Source: Blastobasis lacticolella (Eukaryota; Arthropoda; Insecta; Lepidoptera; Blastobasidae). From it: a DNA stretch of 64,000 bases. The notes beneath the pieces are model-generated. The model did not search any database. It had not been told where the DNA came from and was given only the letters and a program-made list of their open reading frames with translations. Made by a program: the position numbers and the translations under genes. Below, in pieces: positions 47,001 to 58,457 of the stretch (the first letter of the stretch is position 1; every line of letters starts with the position of its first letter). Location of the stretch: contig LR990060.1 of assembly GCA_905147135.1 (NCBI GenBank), positions 8,758,001 to 8,822,000 of the forward strand. Reading direction: 5' to 3'.

Positions 47001-49920
47001 GTATATTTTAGACAGTAAAAGCCTATCTGACAGACTGCTTATGATAGAGTTCCTACATGTCTGCACCCTGGACATTACATAACTCTAACGGTGAATTTAG
47101 TTCTGCTACGGATATTTTTATACCTGGATCCTATCACATTGATAAATTCCGAGTATAGTATAACAGCGTACTGTTATAAATTCCACAGGAGCAGTAAGAT
47201 GCCTCCCTCTACCAGAGAAAGCGAGGGAGAACATAACCAATGCCATAGTGACAACATGCAGCAAAATAAGGGACCTAGTCTTCGCAATACTGATAGCTGG
47301 AAACCAACTTATCACACTAGTCAGAATGAAGAAGTATACATTGCATCCTTCCGACATACATCTCTTGTTCAACCTGGTGCGAAGCTCGGAATCTTTCAAG
47401 ACTGCTGAGAGTTGGACCCCTATTTGTTTGCCGAAGTTTGATGCTACGTAAGTTTTAATAGACCCAGTTTTAAAACTGTAAAAACCTTTTCACCCCGTTT
47501 TCGATGAACTCCATGTTGTACTCCGTGTATTATAAGTTCGACGTGTGTATGTATGTATCTGTAATTTGTATTTCGATAGCTTCGTAGATTCCGCACGGAT
47601 CGATTTCTATTCGCTTCTGAAAGACAGTTTAATCATAGCCATACATTACACAAGACAAGCCACAAACGGGGGGTTAAAAGTTTAGTTTAGTAGTTTGGGC
47701 AATGCTTATAATGTAGACTTACACATTTTAAAAGTATGTTCCGAGCTTCCTACCGCGTACCTTTGTTTACGAGTAGCCCGATATTAGGACGCAGCTGCAT
47801 ACATCATGGTCATGCATGTTGATCATGTGTGATAATAACCGCGATTGTTTGAAACAATGTAGATTAAGTTCGGGATTTTCCGTCATCTGTTGGTTAGGTT
47901 AATTGGGTGTTAAAGGCAACTAGCATCCCGTCCAGCCGTTTGCCGTGTGGTGTCCGGTAGAGTAGAATAGCACCAACCCCTTACACTCGTGGGTGTCGTA
48001 CAAGGCGACTAACATTTAGAGGCAAAAGACCTAGAGTCTCCGTAAACTGGAAAATGGGCAGCAGCGTTTTTCATTGTTATGTTTGCAACACTGCGATCTC
48101 CAACCCGCCTGCCAAGCGTGGAGATTATGGCAATAACCTCCCTTTTTGTGGGAGAGGCCCAAAGCCCTGCAGTGGACTGTTATGGGCTGTAATGAAATGA
48201 AAATCCCGTCCAGGCTTCGCACGGGTTTTGTCAGCTTTTCTTTACAGTAATATGCATGTAAATATTTATAAACCTTCCAGATTGCGATGTTAATTGAGGT
48301 GGTTCAGAAGTTTTTTTTTTAGACTTACCAGACATTGACCGCCATCTCACCTGGTGGTAAGTGACGATGCGGCCAAAGATGGAGCATGCCTGTCTAGGAA
48401 CCACCTATTCACTCTAGCCTTAAAGGCGTCCAGATTATAACCATCAGAGAACACACTCGCATGCAATGTGTTCCATACCTTAACCGTACGCGTTATAATG
48501 GTTGAACCAAAGCGGCTGGTAGCTGGAAGATCCACGACATAAAGATGAAGTTCTCCAATAGGCCCAGTCTAATATTTAAAATGTAAATAAATTAGGACCT
48601 TCATATTCCATTTTCCAGGGGCTTCCTACACGGCCACGTGTCATATATATCAGAAGACTGTCAAGCGTGCCTTCTACTCCTAACAGTACAAAGAGACGCC
48701 TTTTTCCCTCTATCGCAAGCGAAGAGCACCATTGCGGAGAAACTGAGACGCGCCAACTGTCTAGTCGCTATCAACGACGCGTTGAACAGAAAAGCGGAAT
48801 TGCCAACGACGAACCCTCTAAAACACATAGGCATAGTGGAAATCCGACATTTTATGTACAAGTGCAAGTCCACAGCCCAGCTGTTTACTTCGGACCCCAT
48901 AAGCTTGGACAGGCTACAGGACTACCGTATCAGACACAAGGAGGGAGGCGATATATGCAAGAAGAAGATAGAGAAATTGTCAGACATCGATTACATAAGG
49001 AATTACAGGAAGTTCGTTAACCAAATACATTGTGTGTCGACACCTGCTAAGTTGATATTTCGATCGAATGCGCAAGATACCGTCTTGGCTTGGGTAAGTT
49101 AGTTTTGAACTAGACTGGTTTTATTTACTTTAGAACTAACGAAGCTCCCGACGATGTATGAATTCGCTTTTGATGTAGTAGGTCTGTTGGGAGGTAAGAC
49201 CGACCATATGCTGGGCATCCAGTGATCATTAATTTCACTTCGCGCCCGCGAGAATTAAAAAAGATCATAATGTTACCTTGGGGCATTTAAAAAAACATGT
49301 GGTCTATAAGTTTCAATAATAAAGGCTAAAAAAAGTCTAGTAGTCTAGTCTAAGTATACATTTCTTTTTAGAAATAAGCAGCGCCTGTTGTGTCTTTTGT
49401 CCTGTTATATTTCTCTGTATATCATTATTGTGTACAATAAACAGTTAAATAAATAAATAAAGTCGAACGATATATCGAAGGCCAAACATTAAATCAAATC
49501 GGTTCCAAAATTATCCGTTGCTCTCCTCATTGCAAGGTCACTGGTAGAAACGCAACCTGCTTAACCTAAAACAATAGTATTTAAAGTAGCCTGTCTTCTT
49601 CAATAGAAAGACAAAACAATTGAGCACGGCAACTATAATACTAAACGTGGCGTAAAAAGGAACTAACATGCCGTCAATAGGGACACTGACGAAGAAAAGA
49701 CAACCGACGCCTTTCCCACGGTCAAACCTAGACCAGCGTCAAATCTCGGAATAATTAGCTAAATTATTGACCATTTCAGGTAACCAATGGCTTCGAGCTG
49801 TATGTTACGTTTGATCCTCTCATGGAAAAGGACCAAGCCATAAGAGCTGTTGATCGCCTCCTGCGGTGGATCAAGAAAGAAGAACAAAGGATATTTATAA
49901 TGAACGCACCGACTTTCTAG
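44099..49920 (+). CDS. Mon1: Vacuolar fusion protein MON1 (SAND family), complete 7-exon gene
   Basis: Mon1 pairs with Ccz1 as the guanine-nucleotide exchange factor for Rab7 and drives the Rab5-to-Rab7 switch on maturing endosomes and autophagosomes. Exons: 44099-44377, 44695-44849, 45382-45582, 46333-46493, 47189-47447, 48619-49093, 49780-49920. All junctions are GT..AG and join in frame to 556 codons plus TAG, close to the size I recall for fly Mon1. An acidic, Ser/Thr-rich N-terminal tail (about 1-128) precedes the diagnostic start of the first longin domain, HVFILSSAGKPIYSR (131-145). Later longin-like blocks include FVNQIHCVS and FELYVTFDPL near the C-terminus. The start is the ATG at 44099, first in frame after several AT-rich codons; M95, the second codon of exon 2, is an alternative. 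The gene is convergent with the PRPF38A-like gene. Confidence 0.95.
47725..47870. repeat. Rep-E relative in Mon1 intron 5, arm incomplete
   Basis: Shares ACATTTTAAAAGTATGTTCC, CTACCGCGTACCTTTGTTTA and GTGTGATAATAACCGCGAT with the other Rep-E members, but the right arm is largely lost, so it no longer folds well. Confidence 0.55.
47943..48200 (+). repeat. Rep-C copy in Mon1 intron 5
   Basis: Full-length Rep-C in the intron between Mon1 exons 5 and 6; ends at a GGGCTGTAATGAAATG block. Confidence 0.7.
48330..48545 (-). mobile_element. Non-LTR retrotransposon reverse-transcriptase C-terminus, in Mon1 intron 5
   Basis: The minus frame 48535-48347 reads RTVKVWNTLHASVF, DGYNLDAFKARVNRWFL and ends near SSLTTR, the usual C-terminal signature of Jockey/CR1-like ORF2 proteins. 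A T run at about 48312-48320 is the poly(A) tail on the element strand. It lies about 75 bases upstream of Mon1 exon 6. Confidence 0.7.
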
Positions 49921-50182
49921 CCAAAGTTCATGTCCCTCAGTGGGATAATGAAAAGTGCAGCAAACAGAAACTCTTGGGATGAACTGGAAACATTATGAAA
50001 ATTGTGTGTGATAGTGTTGAATGCAGAGACGTGTCATTATGATATGAAAAGTTTGTGCGGGGTGAGTTTCATGTTGGAAAGAACCGCCTTTGAGAATCAT
50101 GGAATAGGGATATATTGTTTATAGTGTCGCCAGTTTCTTGGTACTTTTGCATATTGTTCGTCCATTTTCCTATTTAGAACAA

Positions 50183-50188
50183 AATAAA
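50183..50188 (+). terminator. Possible poly(A) signal of Mon1
   Basis: AATAAA lies 263 bases after the Mon1 stop. Further AATAAA hexamers occur near 51053 and 51152-51168, so the used site cannot be decided. The 1.94 kb between the Mon1 and PRPF38A stops holds no recognisable gene and is AT-rich 3'-flanking sequence of both. Confidence 0.4.
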
Positions 50189-51859
50189 TATAGAAACATT
50201 CAATATTATATTATTATATATTTTTTCGCTACTGAGACAACTGCAACCTTAAAAGCATTTTGCTAAAGTACAATTAGGTACTATGTATCACTTACTGTAC
50301 AAAAATGCATTATATTATTATTTAGTTAAAGTTCTGTAATCATCATAGCAATATATTTGTGATTTCTTGATATAAGGTCTATCTATGGCTATCATTATAT
50401 TGTTAGAGATAGGACTACGGAGGCAATCGTCCTAGTGTCAAAACAGACCTTTGGCTGCGGTCAACAAGGACTTGGAGCCCTTATTTTTTAAACCACTCGC
50501 ATCTACGCGAACGTTACTATCTCATTCCCACTCGTGGTAAGTTGCTAGAAATAGAAAAGACAAGCAAGCGCTCGCGTGCGCATGTGAGCCGTTTCAAAAA
50601 TATGGGGCCAGCGACCACTTAGAGGCGTTTACGCACTGACACGTATTCGGTTTATATTTGATACGTAAAAAATACTGATGGGAATTTCACCATCTAGCGT
50701 TTACACTATTCCGTACTTATTCGATACACTTATCCATACTTATTCAATACAAAAGAAACTCCCTCTACGTTCTCGCCTTCATCTCTGAATGCACACTACT
50801 GGACGGACTTATCAGGTCTGACAGAGTTCTTACCACCTATAGAACAGTCCTTGATTTCTGCTTTTGCAGCGTTGTTATTTGGAGGTGTATAGATAATACA
50901 GATTTGTAGCTAAGGAAACACTGCTCAAGTTGGTCACCTATTAATTCTAGAAAATAATAAATATGCTTGAATAGAAGCCCTATGCAAAATGTCACGTAAC
51001 AGTATTTCCATATGATGTGTGCCAACATTTATATGTAATTCCAACACATGCTTGAATAAATGTAATTTGTAAAACTGTTTTTTAAATCTAAAAGTAAGGG
51101 TGTTAGGTACTGGTAATTTTTAAAGTCCGCCAATTGCTGTAATTTGTGCAATAAAGTTTTAAATAAAATAACTAAATAAATGAAATTCATAAAGATAGAT
51201 AGAATATAGAGTTCTTAAAGTAAATCTCAAGAGTTATTTTGTGATATAAATATTACGATCATTATGTATGAATGTAACATAAATATATTTTCATTATTAT
51301 TGTGTTTACATGTAAATATTGTAAATTATTTTTAATTTACAAACTAAATATTTTTATTGTAAATAAAACAAATCATGTATGTACCTTATCCAATTGATAT
51401 GAAAATTGTTGTCTATTTAGTGATAATAAAAAGTTAAATTATCAGGTTTTATTCATTTTGTTTCATTGCATAAGAATGTACGTACGTAAGTTCCGAACCG
51501 TTTCAATTTAGTTTTTCAGCATAAAAATTCAATATTTCATTCTTTAAATTGGTTCTTTGGTTTAGGAAATTCTCCAACAAACTCACAAACATAAAAACTT
51601 TTCCTCTTTAGATAATTAGTAAGTAGAAGAGTAAATTCTAACAAACAGATTGCTACTTATATTTCCTGTGTAATTTTCTTAAAGACAGACGTTCTGTTAA
51701 AACATTTCATTTTGCTATCTACACAAGTTATGACTAATTGTCAGTTACTATTGCTCTAGGATGCCAAAAGAACTACACTACCTGTCAGCAGAGTTTGGTA
51801 GCCCAGAGTCAAAAGTGTATTAATAAAACAATTAGGTGAAATTCACTTATTTATTCATA

Positions 51860-53026
51860 CTAATATCTACCCCTACGTCTATCTGCCTCATATCGTTCCC
51901 GTTCTCGCCTCTCTCTAACCTCTCTTTCTCTGTCACGGTCCCTTCGTTCTCTATCTTTCTCTCTCTCACCCCTTTCTCTATCTTTCTCTCTCTCACCCTT
52001 TTCTCTATCTTTCTCTCTCTCACCCCTTTCTCTATCTTTTTCCCTCTCTCTATCTTTTTCTCTCTCTCTATCCTTTTCTCTCTCTCTATCTTTTTCCCTT
52101 TCTCTATCCTTTTCTCTTTCTCTATCCTTTTCCCTCTCCCTTTCTTTTTCCCTCTCTCTATCTTTTTCCCGCTCCCTTTCCTTATCACGTTCCTTCTCTC
52201 TTCTGCGCTCGCGGTCTCGCGGACTTCTGGAACGTTCACGTTTCCTCTCCTTGTCGCGCCTCTCACGGTCTCTAGATCTGCAAATATTGAAATGAATGCA
52301 TGAATTAAAATTGTAAAAGGCCATTGACGAACAAATTAAATTTCAGAAAGTAACTAACCTCTCTCTACGTCTTTCTCTGTCCCTCCTAGAGATATTTTCT
52401 TTCTCCCTCCTATTTTCTTTAGCTTCTGGCTCAACCTCCTCGTCTGATGGCATTTCTTCGTCCAGGTCGTCATCCAAAGCGGATACTTTAGGTTCTAACT
52501 CATTATTTTCTTCTAGAATACTACGTTTCTGAATTCGTGGGAGTATCACATCACACAGACGCTCTTCGCGAAGCAACTCGTCTATGAATTCGTCCATGTG
52601 GACAATCTCAAACTGACCCTCACGATTTTGGCGCCGTAGTTTACGATTATCATTGTAAAGGGGCTCCAAATATTTGTAACAGTCGACCGATGTTCCCGTG
52701 AGCCTCATATAAAAGGCACCAAGTGCACGAACATATTTGAATTCCTCGTTCTTTATGAACTCCACTACAATATCCTTTTCAGGTTGAATTTGTAGCATTT
52801 TCAACACTAAACACAAAAAGGGAGTCGGGTAAATGAAGCCGCCGTGTACGCCACCGACGTAGCGTAGTTCCATAGCTTTGTCGACAAGCAGCTCTGCAGT
52901 CAAGGCAAAACATTCTTCTTTCCAATATTTGGCGTCGTATATACGAGCTCTGATAATTTTCTCTATTAAATATTGTGGATTTGTGCCGCGAATTGACTTC
53001 GCATCTTTCACCGTGCGGTTCGCCAT
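51860..53026 (-). CDS. Prpf38a: Pre-mRNA-splicing factor 38A-like (PRP38 family)
   Basis: Component of the U4/U6.U5 tri-snRNP needed to activate the spliceosome; nuclear. Exon 1 runs 53026 to 52359 and exon 2 runs 52277 to 51860; the intron is 81 bases with GT..AG ends, giving 361 codons plus stop. Residues 1 to about 180 form the conserved PRP38 domain (MANRTVKDAK start, NPQYLIEKI, GGVHGGFIYPTPFLCLVLK, YVRALGAFYMRLTG, YLEPLYNDNRKLR). An acidic patch (EEMPSDEEVEPEAKE) and a long Arg/Glu/Lys/Asp-rich tail follow. The tail is made of repeated KDRERE-like units and is longer than in the human protein as I remember it (312 aa). The start at 53026 gives the canonical N-terminus. The same frame stays open upstream to an ATG at 53221, which would add 65 residues not found in the family. 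Confidence 0.95.
51945..52200 (-). repeat. Coding minisatellite in PRPF38A exon 2
   Basis: Degenerate tandem units of about 18 bp (CT-rich on the + strand) encode the KDRERE repeats of the PRPF38A tail. Because the unit is a multiple of three, several other frames are also open here on both strands; these are by-products, not genes. Confidence 0.8.
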
Positions 53027-53142
53027 TTTTTTTGTTTTGGTGCGATACTTTTTTTTTAAATTGATATGGCTTGGAATCAAATGACATTTTACTTTTTTTC
53101 TGACTGGCTTGAAACGTTGTTTGGAAACAAAGCCATTGCACA

Positions 53143-54540
53143 GACATCTAATCACAAATATTCCCTGTTCGCTCACTCTACAATGATTATGAATCTCGCT
53201 ATCCCGTTTTTTCGTCTTCATATAAGCTCAAAGAAAATGACGCGCGCAATGTTTTGAACATACGACATGCTGCTCAAGCTACCAACGTCCTGACGATTTT
53301 TTTGAAACATCGGTATACATTTTAAAATCTCTTAATAAAATTTAAATCAAACATTTAAAAGACGGTGTAATAATATAGTGCACAGTTATGTGAAAGCGCA
53401 AAGTATGGAAATACACCTGGATTATCTTTTCATCGGTAAGTAAACATTCGTGGTCGCGGCGATCGGGAATCAATTTTAGAAATTGTGACAAAGATATGCA
53501 TGCTTTACCTTAAAACAACATGCCATTAAAGACAAATTTAAAATTATTGGCAATTTGAGCAATATTTCGGTGTACGAAAATATTTTGATGCTAACAGGGT
53601 TGGATTTAGTATTCTTTGTATAGAATTTTTATACTCAAATCTTGTAAATAGCGGTCCTCAATTTTATATGTATAAATTAAGGTTTCATACCAAAAATGTA
53701 CCTAAATGACATTTTTAATGTTCTGAGATTTTATGAAACAACTTAATGGATTAATCGCGTATTTACGTTCATTTACATTTATTTGTTTTTATAGGTTTCA
53801 GAGTTATAGACCAGGCATGGTGATGTCTGGGTTGCAAATTGGAAGTGCTGTGTTGTAAACATTTTGAAGAACAAGATAATAAGTTGATGCAAGTCCCTTC
53901 TGTCCTGGTGCACCATCATTATTTGAATTTATAGTGAAAATAAAGAATATGCTGCCTGTTTAATATATTAATGTACCTACCTATCCTTTCCATTATGTTT
54001 TTTTTTCATGACTATGTCCTTTAGATGGCATCATATTCAATTAATTGTGACGTCACCTAGGCCAACCTGTGGACAATGAAGACGCTTCTAACGTTAAGTA
54101 AGTAGGTACCTACTTAGTTGAGAAGTTATGAGGCAACAAATAGAGATTGATACTGGTCAAAATCATAACCCTCCTTTTTGCAAAAGCAAGCACTGCCGAT
54201 TCACGGTATATACGGTTCGAGAAATCAAAAAGACGATGGTAGATATCAAGGCGTGGGTTTTATTCACTAGGCACTTTACCTTTTAGTGGTATGACAATAT
54301 TAAATTATAAGGACAAGTTTAAAAAAATGACGAAATCATCCGGAACTAAATACGCCCACAAATTAGATTTGTTTGTGTTCGTTACGAGTACATATTCGTA
54401 GCAAAATATAACTTATCTGCAGATGGGCTGCCTTGTTTCGTCCCTGCATTTGTTATGTGTTATAGAGATGACATTTTGTCTCGGTATGTACTCTCTGCTT
54501 CTGTAGATAATTTTTACTCTATGATTGAATGTTATTTTTT
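53143..54540 (-). repeat. Diverged inverted copy of the 43130-43690 region
   Basis: Three collinear blocks match the reverse complement of sequence before Mon1: 53143-53196 to about 43690-43612 (AAATATTCCCTGTTCGCTCA); 53793-53930 to about 43592-43470 (AAGTGCTGTGTTGTAAA, AAGTCCCTTCTGTCCTG); 54361-54520 to about 43320-43145 (TTTGTGTTCGTTACGAGTA, TTATCTGCAGATGGGCTGCC, CTCTCTGCTTCTGTAGATAA). About 0.57 kb (53206-53775) is present here and absent there. The first block overlaps the PRPF38A 5' flank. Confidence 0.75.
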
Positions 54541-55425
54541 AGCAGTCCCTGAATCTTGGCTGTATGTGCTAGATCTCTTTGCCTTTCCCGATATTGATAA
54601 ATTTAAGAAATAAAGTTCTACTGTCACTATGTCACTGTCAAAAATAGTCCCGCCGCCCGCCGAACAGGGCTGTCCAACTCTCATTTCCTTAATGTGTACA
54701 ATAGAGCTTTGGAAAAAAGAACTAGGATGTCTCCATCTCTATTTACTCATACTAAATAAAATGTGTCCCTTTCCCCCCATCCCGTGCACGACGATAAATG
54801 AAAAGCGACTTTATTTTTTACAACTTAAGGATTAGAATCAACTGTAGTAGTTGCTATAGAGAAAACAACTGACGACCGACTAAACAACGCAGAGAATAAA
54901 ATTTTTTCCGCGATGGCGCCAAAGTAACAAACCAATATTTTTGTATTTTGTGTATTTTGAGTGCTCTGTGACGCGACCGACGCTGTTTTCACTCCTAAGC
55001 ATTTTCAATTTTTTAGGTACTATTTGTTATTGAAGAGTTCAGTGAAATTAGGTTTATGTGGGAAGTAATGAATTTAATTTTCATTTCAGTGCGTTTAGCG
55101 TTTTAAATCTGTACTTTGTGTTCGTGTTCGTATTAGTGTATTTACGGACCTTCTGTAATTCTGTATGTATTTTGATTTTGCGAGTATTTCCCTTTTATTT
55201 TTCCAATCTATCATCCGTTTAACAACAGTTGGTAAAACTTCAATCTAATTCTAGATTGTTTGCAATCCCGTACACAAATAGTTCTCGTTTTCAGGTATGG
55301 ATAAACCATTGTCCATTCTTGCTCGACTATCATCGTAGCCAGTATAATAATAAATTAAAACACGTAAACGTGTTTGTGTAGGTACGTCATTTCGCTCCTG
55401 ACGATATTGCTATAAAACGATACTA

Positions 55426-55495
55426 TCATCATATCAGCCGAAGGACGCCCACTGCTGGGCATAGGCCTCTTCTATCAATACTCCACCCCAAAGTT
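55426..55495 (-). mobile_element. RTE 3'-end scrap
   Basis: ATCATCATATCAGCCGAAGG, CGCCCACTGCTGGGCATAGG, CCTCTTC: the reverse complement of the RTE 3' terminus with its (GAT)n tail, as at 36776 and 40553. Nothing upstream is retained. Confidence 0.65.
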
Positions 55496-55744
55496 GCTTA
55501 ATTGTTTAGATTTCAATATTTATTGCTTCATAAGTTAGGTAAACATTATTAACCCTTTACTGCAAATATAAACCTAAAAGGATTTGCGTTATCTTAAACC
55601 TCCAAGTTCCAAGAGGCTTTGTCCAGAATTGACCTCACAATTTTACAAGTCTTTTTTCCTCAGCGCCCCCTTTGCTACACTCCAACCGACCTCACTTAAT
55701 TCTAATGCTAAATAGGTGTTTTAGGTTGTAGATTTTGCCAAATC

Positions 55745-56530
55745 CAATTTTGCCCTGCACAAGCACCCCCCGCAAGAGCTACATCCATCTGTTGATGTGC
55801 TAAGCTCTTCCACAACCCAATGTGCCCCCGTTATGAGAACTTTAATGAGTTTTATGCTGACCACCTCTCAACACCGTCCACATCTTTTGATGTGGGAGCC
55901 TGTTTGAGAGAACAGTCAGTCTACTGTTCACCAAGGCCTTGTACATCTACAGATCTATTGAGCTCTGAGCAACAAGAGTGGCCTTTCATTGTTAGCTCCA
56001 TACCTCTTTGGGAGTGTGCTACTCTTATTCGTAGGAGTAGATGTAAAATGAAAAGGAAACCTGATGAAGGAACTTTTGTTAAATATTCCTAATATATCTT
56101 AGACTAGCAATGATTTTATTTTCCAGCATTTGACAGACATTTCACCTACTAAATCTGAATCAGCCAAGCTGTGTGTTTTGTTGTTTGATGAAATGGTTAT
56201 TAGTAAAAATTTATCTTTTAATTTTCAAACCGGATTAATAGAAGCCTTTGAGGATCTTGAATCCAGAAAACTTTCTTCAAATGTTGCTGACAAAGTAAGT
56301 TTTCATGGCCTCTTTAGTAATTGTAAAATACTAATAGCTTTTTATTTTGTTGAAGATGGTGTTAAAACCTCTAATTTCAAGAATATTAATGTCAGCTGTT
56401 TTCAGTAATGGATTTTCAATTAGAGTCACAATTAGTGACCAAGGATCTGCCAATGTTGCGGCAATAAACTCATTGATATTAGATACTAGAGCTGAACAAT
56501 TGCATAACACTATAGTAATGATGCCAATAT
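55745..56530 (+). pseudogene. P-element/THAP9-type transposase relic
   Basis: The frame 56130-56408 carries LCVLLFDEMVISKNLSF and KLSSNVADKV. A frameshift near 56400 leads to FSNGFSIRVTISDQGSANVA (about 56398-56457). These are the 'FDEM' and 'DQGSAN' blocks of the RNase H-like core of P-superfamily transposases. The preceding frame (55820-56092; Ser/Thr-rich, then CKMKRKPDEG) may be part of the linker. No THAP zinc finger or C-terminal third is present; SINE-B lies at the end. An isolated stretch at 56937-57029 (GHYKADGCGGKTCTIHF) is openly coding but unassigned. Confidence 0.6.
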
Positions 56531-56536
56531 AAATAA

Positions 56537-56783
56537 ATAAATAATCATAGAAAAATTCACACAGTGCCATCTAGCCCCAAAGTAAGCAAAGCTTGTGTTA
56601 TGGGTGCTAGATAACTGATAAACTACTTGTATACTTTTAAATACATACTTATTATACATAGAACGTCCAGACCTGTAACAGAAATTAAAATTAATCATTT
56701 TCAATTTCTGCCTGGCCGGGAATCGAACCCAGGACCTCTTGCGTGGCATATCGGCATGTAGACTACTAAACCACTCAGGTCGT
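56537..56783 (-). repeat. SINE-B copy beside the P-like transposase relic
   Basis: Best-preserved SINE-B. On the minus strand it reads tRNA-like head with B-box GGTTCGATTCCCGGCCAGGC, body, then an (ATTT)n tail at about 56537-56545. It lies directly after the transposase relic. Confidence 0.7.
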
Positions 56784-57281
56784 CAGGTTGGGGTTGCAGG
56801 AATATTCTGCAATATGTTGTAGACAACCAAAAGATATATGATATATATGTGTCCCAATTATTAAAATGTTTCTGAAATAATTTCCAGAAAAAAGATGTGC
56901 TCCTTAATGGAAATAGCGCATAGTGTTCTTTTCTAGGGACACTATAAAGCAGATGGTTGTGGTGGCAAAACCTGCACCATCCATTTTACCGACAAGCATC
57001 AGCACCCAAAGTTATATGACAGGTTAAAGGTATTTATGAATTGTTTGTTATTTGTACATATGTTTACCTTATTGTTGTACAGAAGACGGCACATCAGCCT
57101 ATCCACCACCAGTATAAAATCTAAGGTCTTAACAGGGTAGGTCAAGCGCCTTCTGTACCTACAGTATTAACACATTGTATAACCACAGACCATTTCTATT
57201 ACAACTTTTTAATGGCCTGATGCAAAAACTGTTTTGTGTACATTTGACAACTGAAAACAATTTTCATTTACTTATATTATG

Positions 57282-57442
57282 CACTAGCGACGTGCCTGGA
57301 AGCACAGGTAACCTTAACCAATTTAAATTATACACCAAAGCCTTCCGCATGAAGCACTCTGTCTGTTGGTGAAAACAGCATGAAGATCGCGAATAAACAG
57401 ACAGACGCAGCGTGGGAATTTGTTTTATAATATGTAGTGATA
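57282..57442 (+). repeat. Interspersed repeat related to 60494-60680
   Basis: Starts ACTAGCGACGTGCC and ends TTGTTTTATAATATGTAGTGA, with CAGACAGACGCAGCGTGGGA before the end. The copy at 60494-60680 has the same start, middle and end. Confidence 0.65.
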
Positions 57443-57503
57443 CCATTTTTACTATACCATACCATTTTTTAATTTATATATTTGTTATATTTAATTATAT
57501 TAG

Positions 57504-57737
57504 TCATCTGGGCGTTATTGCCCCGGGTGTACTCTTGCGAACGAGGGCCCGTGGTCCTCCTTGATCATAATCCAGGATTTGGCTGATCAGTTAACTATAG
57601 TGAAGCGACTGCCCTCTGACCTCCATGACCCCTGCTACCAGGGGAACCTAACCCGATTGGATCATTCAGTCGCCTGAATGTGCAAGTTTCATCACGATGT
57701 TTTCCCTCACCATAATAGGTTCGCATTCAACTAATGA
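57504..57737 (-). repeat. SINE-A copy lacking its head
   Basis: Reverse-oriented SINE-A body whose right end stops at the ATTCAACTAATG block, so the tRNA-like head is missing. Confidence 0.7.
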
Positions 57738-57792
57738 TTCTTCGCGAGTTTTTAAATATTTATTCTACATCCAAATACTTTAATTTTATGAT

Positions 57793-58180
57793 TGACTAGC
57801 TTTCCGCCCGCGTGGACTGTTGTACCTATATCTTGGACAATAAAAAGTAGCCTATATCCATCCTCAGGTGCCAAACTATCTCTATTCTGAATTTCATCGA
57901 AATTGGTGCAGTCGTTTGGCCGTGAAAGTATGACCGACAGAGTTACTGTCGCATTTATAATAATTACTGGCCATACGCCCGCGGCTCCGCTGGCGTGGAC
58001 TATTGCACCTGTATCCTACGAGTGGAGGAGAATAAAAAGTAGCCTATGTCCATCCTCAGGTGCCAAACTATCTCCATACAGAATTTAATTGAAATTGGTG
58101 CAGTCGTTTAGCCGTGAAAGTAGAACAGACCGAGTTCCTTCGCATTTATAATCCTTACTAGCCTTCCGCCTGCGGCGCCG
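57793..58180 (+). repeat. Two tandem copies of a lepidopteran Helitron-like repeat
   Basis: Units 57793-57966 and 57967-58156 share GCGTGGACT, AATAAAAAGTAGCCTAT, TCCATCCTCAGGTGCCAAAC, AAATTGGTGCAGTCGTTT and TCGCATTTATAAT. A third partial start (CTAGCCTTCCGCCTGCGGCG) follows at about 58158. No coding sequence. Confidence 0.65.
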
Positions 58181-58457
58181 GTCGCTCGAACTACACATTA
58201 TATGGCGCAAGTAGGAGTAAGGTGGAAAAAAGGAGCATATGTTTTATCCATATATAATATTAAGAGGATTCCTCACACGGTATAAAATAAAGTCGCTTTC
58301 CGCGTCTATCTGTCTGTACGTATTTCCGCTAACTTCTCCTAAGCCATGCAATGGATTTTGATGCTGTTTTCCTTATCATTTATTAGAATATCTCCCAGAA
58401 AGTGTTTATGTAGAATACATCCATATTGGAGGTTGATATTTCAACCTAGTTATTAAG

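Noticed and set aside
48667..49020. 117-codon + frame inside Mon1 exon 6
   Set aside because: Overlaps the conserved Mon1 frame (48619-49093), which reads family sequence and joins exons on both sides in phase.
51836..52303. 155-codon + strand frame and a 139-codon minus frame
   Set aside because: Both are by-products of the CT-rich 18-bp repeat that encodes the PRPF38A RE/RD tail; the chosen frame joins exon 1 at a GT..AG intron and continues the family protein.
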